Assembly (NCBI GenBank): GCA_964527995.1
Contig: CAZGRP010000015.1
Location: 8,272-72,271, forward strand
Length of the DNA: 64,000 nt
Reading direction: 5' to 3'
DNA from: CAZGRP01 sp964527995
Lineage (GTDB): Bacteria; Zhuqueibacterota; Zhuqueibacteria; Oceanimicrobiales; CAZGRP01
Shown here: piece by piece, positions 1-7,290 of the stretch
Position numbering within the stretch: position 1 is the first letter of the stretch
How the letters are laid out: each line of letters opens with the position of its first letter
Program-made: the position numbers and the translations under genes
Notes under the pieces: model-generated
Database searches by the model: none
The model's input: only the letters and a program-made list of their open reading frames with translations
What the model was told of the DNA's origin: nothing

Positions 1-3
1 AAA

Positions 4-882
4 ATGGGTGTGCTGACGTCTCGCCCGCTCAGGATCACATTTCCGCCCTACGGCATCCAGATCGTCGAAAGCAACCACCGGAGCGGCTTCCGCATGCAAC
101 CACGCGCTAACGACTACCTGAAGCTCTACTACGTCCTCGACGGCGAAGCCGACTTCATGATCTCCGGACACCGGCAGCAACTCAGCCCACAGAGTGTCTT
201 CGTGATCCCCAAGAATGCCAGCCATTATCTCCGGGACGCCGAGGACCGCCCTCTATCGCTCTACATTCTCGGGATCAAGGATGACTGCCTGGAGAACCTG
301 TCGACCTTTGCCGAAGAACTGGAACGGCTCAACCAGCTGGCGGCACAGCGGCTGCATGTCATCTCGCACCGCGACCACGCCGCCTACGACATTCCACGGG
401 CGTTTCGGCGCATCCTCTATGAACAGCGCATGAGGCGCGACGGCTACGTAGCCACCATCCAGGCGACCGTGGTCAACCTGGTCGTTTCACTCAACCGCAT
501 CTTTCAGCATGTACCGGTCGAGCGCCCGGGCGAAGTGACCAACGAGACAGTATCCCGCATCCGCCAGGTGGCTCGGTACGTCGAATCCAACTTCTACGAG
601 CCGATCAGCGTCGAACGGGCGGCTCGCATGGCGTGCCTGAGCGTGCGCCAGTTCACCCACCAGTTCAAAACCGTGCATGGGGTGACCTTCCTGGAATACC
701 TGCACTACCATCGCATCCGCTACGCCAAAGACCTCCTGAAACACACGAACCAGGAAATCTTGACCGTCTGCTTCGAAGCCGGCTTCAATGATCTGGCGCA
801 CTTCTACCGTATCTTCAAGCGACTCACTGGCACCTCGCCGCGAAAATACCGGATGTCGCACAGGGAAGAGGTGGAGGCGTGA
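4..882 (+). CDS. AraC family transcriptional regulator
   Basis: A 292-residue cytoplasmic regulator. The N-terminal half (about residues 10-150) looks like an AraC-type cupin effector domain (FPPYGIQIVES, then a DGEADFMISGH strand). Residues about 180-285 hold the double helix-turn-helix: SVERAARMACLSVRQFTHQF and then the second helix with FNDLAHFYRIFKRLTGTSPR, the AraC family signature. The ATG is 3 bases from the window edge, so its Shine-Dalgarno region and promoter lie outside. Sugar-responsive AraC proteins often regulate glycosidases; the secreted mannosidase cluster downstream lies on the opposite strand, so regulation of it is only a guess. Effector unknown. Confidence 0.93.
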   Translation: MGVLTSRPLRITFPPYGIQIVESNHRSGFRMQPRANDYLKLYYVLDGEADFMISGHRQQLSPQSVFVIPKNASHYLRDAEDRPLSLYILGIKDDCLENLSTFAEELERLNQLAAQRLHVISHRDHAAYDIPRAFRRILYEQRMRRDGYVATIQATVVNLVVSLNRIFQHVPVERPGEVTNETVSRIRQVARYVESNFYEPISVERAARMACLSVRQFTHQFKTVHGVTFLEYLHYHRIRYAKDLLKHTNQEILTVCFEAGFNDLAHFYRIFKRLTGTSPRKYRMSHREEVEA

Positions 883-937
883 GGGTCGGAAGGACCAGAT
901 CGAGGGCGCAGTGGTTTCTCGAAACCGAGTGTGTTCT

Positions 938-1062
938 AACCGCGGAGAACGCTGGAGAGGCGCGGAGTCCGCAAAGAGAGAAGGAGCGAGCTGCAACATG
1001 GTGTCATCCGATCCATTCGGTCGCCCGCGCTCTCTGCGCCTCCTTAACGCGCTTTGCGGTTT
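938..1062. repeat. imperfect palindromic intergenic repeat
   Basis: The stretch 883-1117 has no convincing gene. It holds two arms that are imperfect reverse complements: 938-967 (AACCGCGGAGAACGC then TGGAGAGGCGCGGAG) and 1030-1062 (CTCTCTGCGCCTCC then TTAACGCGCTTTGCGGTTT). The design resembles the degenerate ACCGCGGAGAACGC...CTCTGCG intergenic palindromes seen in many draft bacterial genomes. Short reading frames across it are shadows. Confidence 0.5.
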
Positions 1063-1117
1063 GCCGGACTTCTCCGTAAAGTGCGAGTATGAGCTGGCCA
1101 ACATTCCGGCAAAACCG

Positions 1118-1146
1118 TTGACATGTGCAATTGTCAGAAGTACATT
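1118..1146 (+). promoter_or_regulatory. sigma70-type promoter upstream of the MNT relic
   Basis: TTGACA at 1118-1123, 17-base spacer, TACATT at 1141-1146. It is placed to start a transcript near 1153, about 45 bases before the first conserved codon of the nucleotidyltransferase relic, so the promoter appears to have outlived the start codon. Confidence 0.5.
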
Positions 1147-1196
1147 CGTAGCGAGTCAAAACCGAAGAGCCGCAACGCCCTACGCACTACGCACGT

Positions 1197-1544
1197 CTGG
1201 ACATCCCAAAGGAACGGCTTGCTGACTTCTGCCGGCGGCACCATATCCAAAGGCTTTCCCTGTTCGGCTCCGCTCTCCGAGACGACTTCCGGGACGAGAG
1301 CGACGTGGACTTTCTCGTGGAATTCGAGCCAGGACACACGGTGGGATTGTTCGGCATGGCTGCATTGGAGCGGGAACCGAGCGAGATTGTCGGGCGGAAG
1401 GTGGACTTGCGCACCCCTGCGGAGTTGAGCCGATACTTCCGCGACGATGTCCCGGACCAGGCTGAAGTACAGTATTCGAACGAGCGTCCCACTGCCCGTT
1501 CAATACCTGCCGTGACCACGCACCCAACCGCAGCTACAAAGTGA
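1197..1544 (+). pseudogene. MNT-type nucleotidyltransferase (antitoxin family), start codon lost
   Basis: Reading from 1197 gives LDIPKERLADFCRRHHIQRL, then LFGSALRDDFRDESDVDFLV, then VEFEPGHTVGLFGMAALERE and EIVGRKVDLRTPAELSRYF. This is a complete minimal nucleotidyltransferase domain with the GSX10DXD motif, the family of MntA antitoxins that AMPylate HEPN toxins. The family normally begins Met-Asp-Ile-Pro; here the first codon is CTG and the frame reaches a stop at 1149-1151 with no ATG, GTG or TTG before the conserved core. The only GTG in frame (1305) would delete the GSX10DXD glycine-serine. The C-terminus also runs on past the usual end. No HEPN partner follows. Either a start-codon mutation has silenced it or CTG is used; I favour a pseudogene. 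Confidence 0.7.
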
Positions 1545-1552
1545 CCGTCACA

Positions 1553-2533
1553 TCAATACCAAAAAATTGGCACTGCTGCAGACGCCGCTGCTGACCTCTT
1601 ACCCGCCGCCCCGGGGGCCTCGTACAGCTTCGTCTCCAAAATGTACATCCCTGGCTTCAGCCGCTTCGGCCTCCAGCTCGCCGAAGGGCCGGGCAGCGGT
1701 TCTCCCGGCCGCGTCTCCATCTCGAAAACCTGCGCCAGCTCCCGGCCGTCGATGTCCTTGACCCTACCCACGACCTCGAACCTCGTATCGACCACCGGCA
1801 TGCCGCATTCGTAACTCAAAGAAAACCGGAAGACCCTGTTTCGCTTTTCCTCTGTCAACAAGGTCGACACGCGAAAGGCTGAGGCGGCAAACTGCCGCAA
1901 CGCGCCATCGTCCAGGAGCCGCGGCAAGAGCACGGTAAGATTCTGCACCGGCTCGTCAGCGCGGCTGGTGAAGCGCAAACAAAAGCGCCAGTCGCCAACC
2001 CCCTGATTCACTTTCACCAGAACGGAGTTGAGACCCGGCGACAGATGGACCGGGAAAACGTCCTCATCCACCCGCATGCCTCGATAGACCGGGTTGTCGT
2101 GCACCAGTTGGCCGTTGACCCACACCTTGACACCGTCGTCGCTGCCGAGCCTGCCGAAGACGCTCTGCTCGGAGGGGGATTCCACCCAGGTCAAGGCATA
2201 GGCAATCCCCTCTTCCCCGGGCTGCATCACCGGCAGAAAGTCGATGAAGTAGCGAGTCGACAGGTGCAGCCGCCAGGCGCGATTGTCGTTGGTGGCGCCT
2301 TTGGCTACGGCCTGCCCGGCAATGACCTTCCATGCCGGCACCGCGCTCTCTCCCCCATCGTCGCGCAGAAAGTCGACATCACGATTTGTTCGGCCGGGGT
2401 CAGGGAAAGGGCCGCGCACGAGCCAACTGGTGACGAAGCCCTTGGGGCTCACAGAGAAACGGGTGGCAGCTGGCTCCTGCGCCCAGAGCGCCTGCACCAG
2501 ACCAAGCAAGAGGACGATACAACGAAGGATCAT
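1553..2533 (-). CDS. secreted protein with PA14-like / galactose-binding-like domain
   Basis: 326 residues with a clear signal peptide (MILRCIVLLLGLVQALWAQ). Residues about 30-190 carry WLVRGPFPDPGR, then a beta-sandwich signature with LGSDDGVKVWVNGQLVHDN and LSPGLNSVLVKVNQGVGDWRF, the pattern found in carbohydrate-binding jelly-roll modules appended to secreted glycosidases. The C-terminal 130 residues are unassigned beta-rich sequence. It lies downstream of the GH38 mannosidase on the same strand with a 324-base gap, so a shared role in extracytoplasmic glycan degradation is likely but not proven. No catalytic motif was seen. Confidence 0.75.
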   Translation of the reverse strand: MILRCIVLLLGLVQALWAQEPAATRFSVSPKGFVTSWLVRGPFPDPGRTNRDVDFLRDDGGESAVPAWKVIAGQAVAKGATNDNRAWRLHLSTRYFIDFLPVMQPGEEGIAYALTWVESPSEQSVFGRLGSDDGVKVWVNGQLVHDNPVYRGMRVDEDVFPVHLSPGLNSVLVKVNQGVGDWRFCLRFTSRADEPVQNLTVLLPRLLDDGALRQFAASAFRVSTLLTEEKRNRVFRFSLSYECGMPVVDTRFEVVGRVKDIDGRELAQVFEMETRPGEPLPGPSASWRPKRLKPGMYILETKLYEAPGAAGKRSAAASAAVPIFWY

Positions 2534-2857
2534 CTCTGAGCTCCGACTTTGCTCACCACATTTTCAACACCGAAACACTCCCAATCGCGGAGGGAGCCAG
2601 ACAGACCCCGCCGCCTGTCTCTTGGCTTGAACAATTCACAAATGGTATCAAGGCTTGAGTCGATGAATTGTTTTCCTTGATGTTACGTGCCGGATTGCTG
2701 GAGGCCTGGAATAATGAAGCCGCGTACTTTGATCCGCTTACTCCATTGCTCCATCAATCCAAGAATCCAGTGTTTTTCAACGCATAGCCCGCCGAACAAT
2801 CAACTCTGCAATCTCCGCGTTGAAAAACTCGGTGTCGTTCAGTGTTGGGTTAGGAAG
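2534..2857. repeat. intergenic stretch with inverted repeats and a dispersed repeat copy
   Basis: No gene seen in these 324 bases. A perfect 9-bp inverted repeat AACAATTCA/TGAATTGTT lies at 2630-2638 and 2664-2672, about 100 bases upstream of the 326-residue secreted protein, and could be an operator. At about 2737-2785 lies ACTCCATTGCTCCATCAATC followed by CAAGAATCCAGTGTTTTTCAAC, which closely resembles the intergenic element at 27812-27905. The two copies suggest a dispersed non-coding repeat. Confidence 0.4.
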
Positions 2858-5746
2858 TCAGAATTCCACCAGCACGGTCGCAGTGGCAAGCTTCTCGACA
2901 GGCACGGCGACGCTCCGGCCGTCGATGGACAGGCGACGGAGCCGGTTCTCCAGCAGATCGCATTCAAAGGCCGCCTTGGGCTGTTTGAAAAAAGTCAATC
3001 GCGCCACGCCGTCTCTGCCCTCACTTTCGAAAAAGCGCACGATCACGCCCTCCACGTCTTCGGCCTTTTTCAGATCGGTGACAACCATGTTGTCCGGCTC
3101 GATCTGCACGAAGGACTGGACGGCTAGTCTGTCGCCGGGATGCCTCCCCACCAGCATACCGATCAGGGGTGCGTTGAATTCATACCCGCGCCGGACCGTC
3201 TGGCCGCTGCGCCAGTCTCCGGCGTGGGGATAGAGCGCGTACGCAAACCGATGTTTGCCACGATCCGCCATAGGGTCCGGATTGACCGGCGAGCGCAACA
3301 GCGTCAGGCGCATCACATTTCCGAGAACATCATATCCGTACTTGGAATCGTTGAGCAGGCTGACGCCGTAGGAGCCATCGGTCTCGGTCAGATCTGCCCA
3401 GCGCAGCGCCGGAACCTCGAAGCGGGCGGCCTCCCAGAGGTTGTCCCGCGTCGTTCGCCGGCGAATGGTGGCATACGGAATCTCGAAAGTGGCCCAGTCG
3501 TTGTGGACGTTCAGCGGGAACGCCACCTTGGCCAGAACGTGCGTTTCCCACCAATCCGCCTGCATGCGCACTTCCACCCACGGCAGGCCCTGGTAGAGGC
3601 TGATGTCTTGAATGAAGAACGACGACGGATAGTCCGATGTCGGAAATCGACGAGCCTTGCTGTCACCGAGGAAGCTATGGTAAACACGAATCGTCGCCCG
3701 CACCGGGCCGCGCTCCAGGACACGAACGCTGTCCGCCTTGTCGAGATCCCACTCCCGGCCGGTGTACTTGATGTTCCAGGCGTCGAAGGCGTCCGGGACA
3801 TCTTCGAGAAGCTGGAGCTCGTTGCCGGCCCGGCCCTCGGCCAGCACCTCGCGGCGGTTGCGTTTGTCGTACAGACGTCGGATGAGACCAGAAACAGTAT
3901 CGACAGCGACAACCAGGGTGCTGTTCTCCATTTCGGTTCCGGAAACCGTTAGCCCAGTCGAGGTCCTTCCGCTTCTCTCGGGCAGCAGGCGGTAGAGCTT
4001 GTAGCCGAGGGAGGGAACATCGCTGGCGATGAACAGAAGCCTCCGACCGCCTTCACTGCGAACAATCTGGAAAGGAACCGCCACGCCACCGGTATCGATC
4101 ACTGCCGCCGGGGCCTGGATGTCGTCGGGCAGCTCCACCTCGACCGGGCCGGTACGTTGCCACCCCAGCGTATTCCAGACGAGCAACGGCAGGACGCCGT
4201 CTGCCACACGTGTATCGACGTCTCTCGCCAGGTAGGCCAGACTCTTGTCGGCGATCTTCTTCCCGACGCGCCGAATCTCGGCATGATCCTCCAGCGCATC
4301 GCGGTAGACGGCTGCGATTCCCGATCCAGGCAGGATGTCATGGAACTGGTTGAATGTCAGCTTCCACCAGGCCCGGCGCAAGCCATCGGCGGGATAGTGG
4401 CGGCCGAGCAAGTAGGCCACCGACGCCAGCTTCTCGGCGTCGACCAACAACTGCTCGTTCTTGCGCTGCGCTCTCTTGACCGCCGCCTGGGTGGTGTACA
4501 CCCCGCGGTGGTACTCCAGGTACAGCTCATCCTTCCACACCGGCAGCCGGGCTCTCACTTCTGGTGTGATTTGATCGATGAAGTCGATGGCACGAGAGAA
4601 CACGACTCTTGGGAACACGGAGGACGATTCGTAGAAAAGCACCCGATCCAACATCTCCTGGTTGGGGCCACCGCCATGGTCTCCAAGTCCATAAAGAATC
4701 AGCACCTTCTTCATGCCGGTGTTGGCTTCGCTGAGCTTTAGATCGCGTAAGACATTTTCCGCCTGCAAGGTGTTGACGTAGCCACTGAAAGGGAAATAGG
4801 TCAGGACGCGGCTGCCGTCCGGTGCCTGCCACCAGAAGAGATGGTAGGGGAACTCGTTGGTGTCGTTCCAACTGATTTTCTGCGTGATAAAGGAGCGGAT
4901 GCCCGTTCGTGCCAGGAATTGGGGCAGATTCCAGTTGTAGCCGAACGAGTCGAGATTCCAGCCAAGTTCGATGTCGACGCCAAAGCGGCTCTGGGCATAA
5001 CGTTTGCCGTAGAGGATCTGCCGCACCCATGACTCCCCGCCAAGCAGGTTGCAATCAGGCTCGACGACCATGCCCCCGGTGACCTCCCAGCGACCCTCGG
5101 CCACCCGCTGCTTGATCTGAGAAAAGAGATCGGGGTAGCGCTCCTCCATCCAAAGATAGGCCTGCATCTGGCTCTGGCTGTATCTGTAGTCCGGGTACTT
5201 GTCCATCAACTCGAGCTGCTGCTCGAACGTGGCGCGGCAGACTTCGACGGTCTCCCGCCAGCGCCAAAGCCATGCCATGTCGATGTGGGCGTTGCCGGCA
5301 AGATAGACGGTGTACTCCTTGGCGAAGGCTGCCACCGGAGCAAGCGTTCGGCGGGCACGACGAAGCGACTGCAGAAAAGCACTCGTATGACCCTCTTCGA
5401 GGGCCGAGAGGTCGAGCTGCTGAGCCGCGGCGTCGAGCACTTTGCGCAAGGCCGCCAGGCGCTCTGGCGGAGTCGTGGAGATATCGATCGCAAACGACTT
5501 CTCGGAGAGAAGCTCCTGGGGATCGGTCGTCAGCAGGCGCCCGGCCACCAGACTGGTGCGGATCCTTCGGATCTCATCTGCCAGGCGCGGCAGGGAACGC
5601 CATTGTGGCTCCAGCTCCTGGAGTTCGGTCAGCACCCGAGCGGTGGCTGCCTGGGCAGCGGCCCTCTGGGCAGACGCCAGACATGAAGCGATTGCGAAAG
5701 CGACTACCGCCGCGAGAATTCTCGGGGCTTTACCGGTCTTTCTCAT
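2858..5746 (-). CDS. secreted alpha-mannosidase, glycoside hydrolase family 38
   Basis: 962 residues beginning with a signal peptide (MRKTGKAPRILAAVVAFAIA, cleavage near ASAQRAAAQ). The GH38 catalytic domain begins near residue 145 with YLAGNAHIDMAWLWRWRETV, containing the zinc-binding His-x-Asp. GWNLDSFGYNWNLPQFL carries the nucleophile Asp, and GLGDHGGGPN supplies a further zinc-ligand-like His. The rest matches the middle three-helix region and the beta-sandwich C-terminal domains of the family. Expected reaction: retaining hydrolysis of alpha-mannosides, outside the cytoplasm. Length fits family members of 850-1050 residues. The neighbouring secreted protein with a sugar-binding-like fold and the AraC gene at the window start fit a small glycan-use locus. 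Confidence 0.92.
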   Translation of the reverse strand: MRKTGKAPRILAAVVAFAIASCLASAQRAAAQAATARVLTELQELEPQWRSLPRLADEIRRIRTSLVAGRLLTTDPQELLSEKSFAIDISTTPPERLAALRKVLDAAAQQLDLSALEEGHTSAFLQSLRRARRTLAPVAAFAKEYTVYLAGNAHIDMAWLWRWRETVEVCRATFEQQLELMDKYPDYRYSQSQMQAYLWMEERYPDLFSQIKQRVAEGRWEVTGGMVVEPDCNLLGGESWVRQILYGKRYAQSRFGVDIELGWNLDSFGYNWNLPQFLARTGIRSFITQKISWNDTNEFPYHLFWWQAPDGSRVLTYFPFSGYVNTLQAENVLRDLKLSEANTGMKKVLILYGLGDHGGGPNQEMLDRVLFYESSSVFPRVVFSRAIDFIDQITPEVRARLPVWKDELYLEYHRGVYTTQAAVKRAQRKNEQLLVDAEKLASVAYLLGRHYPADGLRRAWWKLTFNQFHDILPGSGIAAVYRDALEDHAEIRRVGKKIADKSLAYLARDVDTRVADGVLPLLVWNTLGWQRTGPVEVELPDDIQAPAAVIDTGGVAVPFQIVRSEGGRRLLFIASDVPSLGYKLYRLLPERSGRTSTGLTVSGTEMENSTLVVAVDTVSGLIRRLYDKRNRREVLAEGRAGNELQLLEDVPDAFDAWNIKYTGREWDLDKADSVRVLERGPVRATIRVYHSFLGDSKARRFPTSDYPSSFFIQDISLYQGLPWVEVRMQADWWETHVLAKVAFPLNVHNDWATFEIPYATIRRRTTRDNLWEAARFEVPALRWADLTETDGSYGVSLLNDSKYGYDVLGNVMRLTLLRSPVNPDPMADRGKHRFAYALYPHAGDWRSGQTVRRGYEFNAPLIGMLVGRHPGDRLAVQSFVQIEPDNMVVTDLKKAEDVEGVIVRFFESEGRDGVARLTFFKQPKAAFECDLLENRLRRLSIDGRSVAVPVEKLATATVLVEF

Positions 5747-5789
5747 GATCCTGGTTCCGTAAGGTTATGGTCCACTCTTATATTTGGGT

Positions 5790-5828
5790 GGGGCAAAACG
5801 AAAACGCCCTCCACCTGTGGGGAGGGCG
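5790..5828 (-). terminator. intrinsic terminator of the tRNA-His/tRNA-Glu transcript
   Basis: Perfect 8-bp stem CGCCCTCC/GGAGGGCG (5805-5812 with 5821-5828) around an 8-base loop. On the minus strand it is followed by TTTTCGTTTTG. It sits just beyond the 3' end of the tRNA-Glu gene and before the mannosidase start. Confidence 0.8.
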
Positions 5829-5870
5829 ACTCAAGTCATGTAGATGCAGCCGGAGTGCGGCGCGGCGCCG

Positions 5871-5948
5871 TGGCGTCCCCAAGGGGATTTGAACCCCTGT
5901 TGCCAGATCGAAAATCTGGAGTCCTAGACCAGGCTAGACGATGGGGAC
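5871..5948 (-). tRNA. tRNA-Glu (anticodon UUC)
   Basis: On the minus strand a full cloverleaf can be drawn: acceptor GTCCCCA/TGGGGAC (7 bp), anticodon stem CCAGA/TCTGG with loop TTTTCGA giving anticodon TTC, and a T-arm with GTTCAAATC. Discriminator G and the 3' CCA are encoded (5871-5874). It follows tRNA-His by 52 bases on the same strand, and both probably share one promoter and the terminator at 5790-5828. Confidence 0.95.
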
Positions 5949-6000
5949 AAGATGGGCAGGTTCGCACCGGGAAACCTGCGCCACACTTGCTCAAGAGGTT

Positions 6001-6078
6001 TGGGGTGAGCGACGGGACTTGAACCCGCGGCCACCAGGGCCACAACCTGGTGCTCTACCAAGCTGAGCTACGCCCACC
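6001..6078 (-). tRNA. tRNA-His (anticodon GUG)
   Basis: Minus-strand cloverleaf with anticodon stem CCAGG/CCTGG and loop TTGTGGC, anticodon GTG. The gene encodes the extra G at position -1, opposite discriminator C, which is the identity feature of tRNA-His, and the 3' CCA is encoded. The T-arm reads GGTTCAAGTCC. First gene of a two-tRNA unit. Confidence 0.95.
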
Positions 6079-6099
6079 GTGTACCGTTAAAGCCTTGTG

Positions 6100-6129
6100 A
6101 ATATACGAAAAGCTGCCGGTGATTGTCAA
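6100..6129 (-). promoter_or_regulatory. promoter of the tRNA-His/tRNA-Glu unit
   Basis: Minus strand TTGACA (6124-6129), 18-base spacer, TATATT (6100-6105), about 22 bases upstream of the tRNA-His 5' end. Strong consensus. Confidence 0.75.
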
Positions 6130-6253
6130 GAACAAAACCGCTGGCTGCGGTGGCAACAAGAGAGCCTGGCCCACATGATTGGACCAGGCTCATGGTATGT
6201 CTGTGACAAGATACGCGCCTCTTGCGCGAGAGCGAATCACTTCGAGGTGCGGT

Positions 6254-6673
6254 TTACAGCCCCCGCAGAATGCGCTCCAACTCCTCGGCGTGGGTGGTCT
6301 CGTCGGCAGCGATCTCTTCCAGCTTCACCTTCAGGCCGATATCACCGACGGCGTCGGCTTCTTCGGCGCGCTTCTTGTAGCTCGCGATGTCCTGGCGCTC
6401 CAGGGCGATGTCCGTCTCCAGCATCTTGCGCACATCCGTGATCCTCTCGAACGGCTTCGGCTCCACCGCCGGTTCACCGCCCAGGGCGACGATCTTATCG
6501 GCCAGGAACTGAGCGTGGCCCAACTCGTCAGTGATCTCTTTGCTGAGCAGCTCGCGCAGCTCCATGCCGGTGAAACCCGTGGCCTTGCTGGATTGATAGA
6601 GATAACGCAGAATCGTACCGAGCTCGGCGGCAAGATCCTGGTTGAGTCCCTCGATGAGTTTCTCCTTGTCCAT
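6254..6673 (-). CDS. ferritin-like / bacterioferritin-type diiron protein
   Basis: 139 residues forming a four-helix bundle. Diiron ligands are visible as a Glu in helix A (LNQDLAAELGTILRYLY), DELGHAQF (ExxH) in helix B, a Glu in helix C (ALERQDIASY) and DETTHAEEL (ExxH) in helix D. This is the bacterioferritin/rubrerythrin-like ferroxidase arrangement, so iron storage or peroxide handling is expected. Two ATGs overlap: GGAGG lies 3 bases before the first and 6 before the second, so I use the second (6673). The first ATG overlaps the stop of the upstream Fur-family gene, so the two are translationally coupled and probably share Fur-box control. Confidence 0.85.
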   Translation of the reverse strand: MDKEKLIEGLNQDLAAELGTILRYLYQSSKATGFTGMELRELLSKEITDELGHAQFLADKIVALGGEPAVEPKPFERITDVRKMLETDIALERQDIASYKKRAEEADAVGDIGLKVKLEEIAADETTHAEELERILRGL

Positions 6674-7113
6674 CATTCACCTCCGTTTTGTTTGTAGCTA
6701 TCGGCCTTGCAGCGTCCGCACAGGCCGAAAAAATTAATCTGGAAGCCATGCACTTCAAGAGTGCTACGATATCCTTTCGGCAGGATGGGGTCCTTTGCCA
6801 CTGAACTGGGGATATCAATGATGTCGCCACAGCCGCGACAAAGGAAATGGTGGTGCGGTTCCCGGCGCATCTCATAGCGCGCCTTGGCGTGCGGGGTCTC
6901 GACCACCACGACTTCGCCGGCCTTGGCGAGCGTCTCCAGGGTCTTATAGACCGTGTTCAAAGACAGGGCTGGATAGCGCTTGCGGGCTTCCACGAAGATC
7001 TCCTCTGCCGACGGGTGCCAGCGGGTGGCGGCGAGAATCTCGCAGATCAGCAGCCGTTGCGGCGTCGGCTTCAGGCCCTTCTGCTGCAACCTCTCTACGA
7101 AGTGCTCATTCAT
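6673..7113 (-). CDS. Fur family metalloregulator (Fur/PerR type)
   Basis: 146 residues from the ATG at 7113 (MNEHFVERLQQKGLKPTPQR). The N-terminal winged helix has HPSAEEIFVEARKRYPALS and the recognition helix LSLNTVYKTLETLAKAG. The C-terminal half has the EPHHHFLCRGCGDIIDI metal region with CxxC and a second CGRC, the paired cysteines of the structural zinc site. An upstream in-frame extension to 7179 is unlikely, since the Fur box and -10 element fall inside it. It is cotranscribed with a ferritin-like gene, which favours an iron- or peroxide-sensing role (Fur or PerR) over Zur. Confidence 0.9.
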   Translation of the reverse strand: MNEHFVERLQQKGLKPTPQRLLICEILAATRWHPSAEEIFVEARKRYPALSLNTVYKTLETLAKAGEVVVVETPHAKARYEMRREPHHHFLCRGCGDIIDIPSSVAKDPILPKGYRSTLEVHGFQINFFGLCGRCKADSYKQNGGE

Positions 7114-7130
7114 GATAGAAGATCTCTTGC

Positions 7131-7147
7131 GGTAATCATTATCATGC
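7131..7147 (-). promoter_or_regulatory. Fur/PerR-type operator
   Basis: The minus strand reads GCATGATAATGATTACC, containing GATAATGAT, a good match to half of the classical Fur box and to PerR boxes. It lies immediately downstream of the -10 element, over the expected transcription start, so binding would block the promoter of the Fur-family/ferritin operon (autorepression). Confidence 0.65.
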
Positions 7148-7150
7148 ACT

Positions 7151-7179
7151 AATATACCTCTTCGAGGACTTATTGTCAA
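7151..7179 (-). promoter_or_regulatory. promoter of the fur-ferritin operon
   Basis: Minus strand TTGACA (7174-7179), 17-base spacer, TATATT (7151-7156). A near-perfect housekeeping promoter overlapped at its start site by the Fur-type operator. Confidence 0.8.
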
Positions 7180-7235
7180 GGGAAAACTTGTGTTGCCGGG
7201 ATTTTTCTTCAGCGCAGGTGGGTGCGGGTTGCAAC

Positions 7236-7264
7236 TTGACTTTGTGAGCGCGAAACCCTATACT
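7236..7264 (+). promoter_or_regulatory. promoter of the cobalamin adenosyltransferase gene
   Basis: TTGACT (7236-7241), 17-base spacer, TATACT (7259-7264), start expected near 7271 and the ATG at 7291. Forms a divergent pair with the fur promoter, with about 56 bases between the two -35 boxes. Confidence 0.75.
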
Positions 7265-7290
7265 ACGCCCACAGAACAGCGGAGTGAAGA

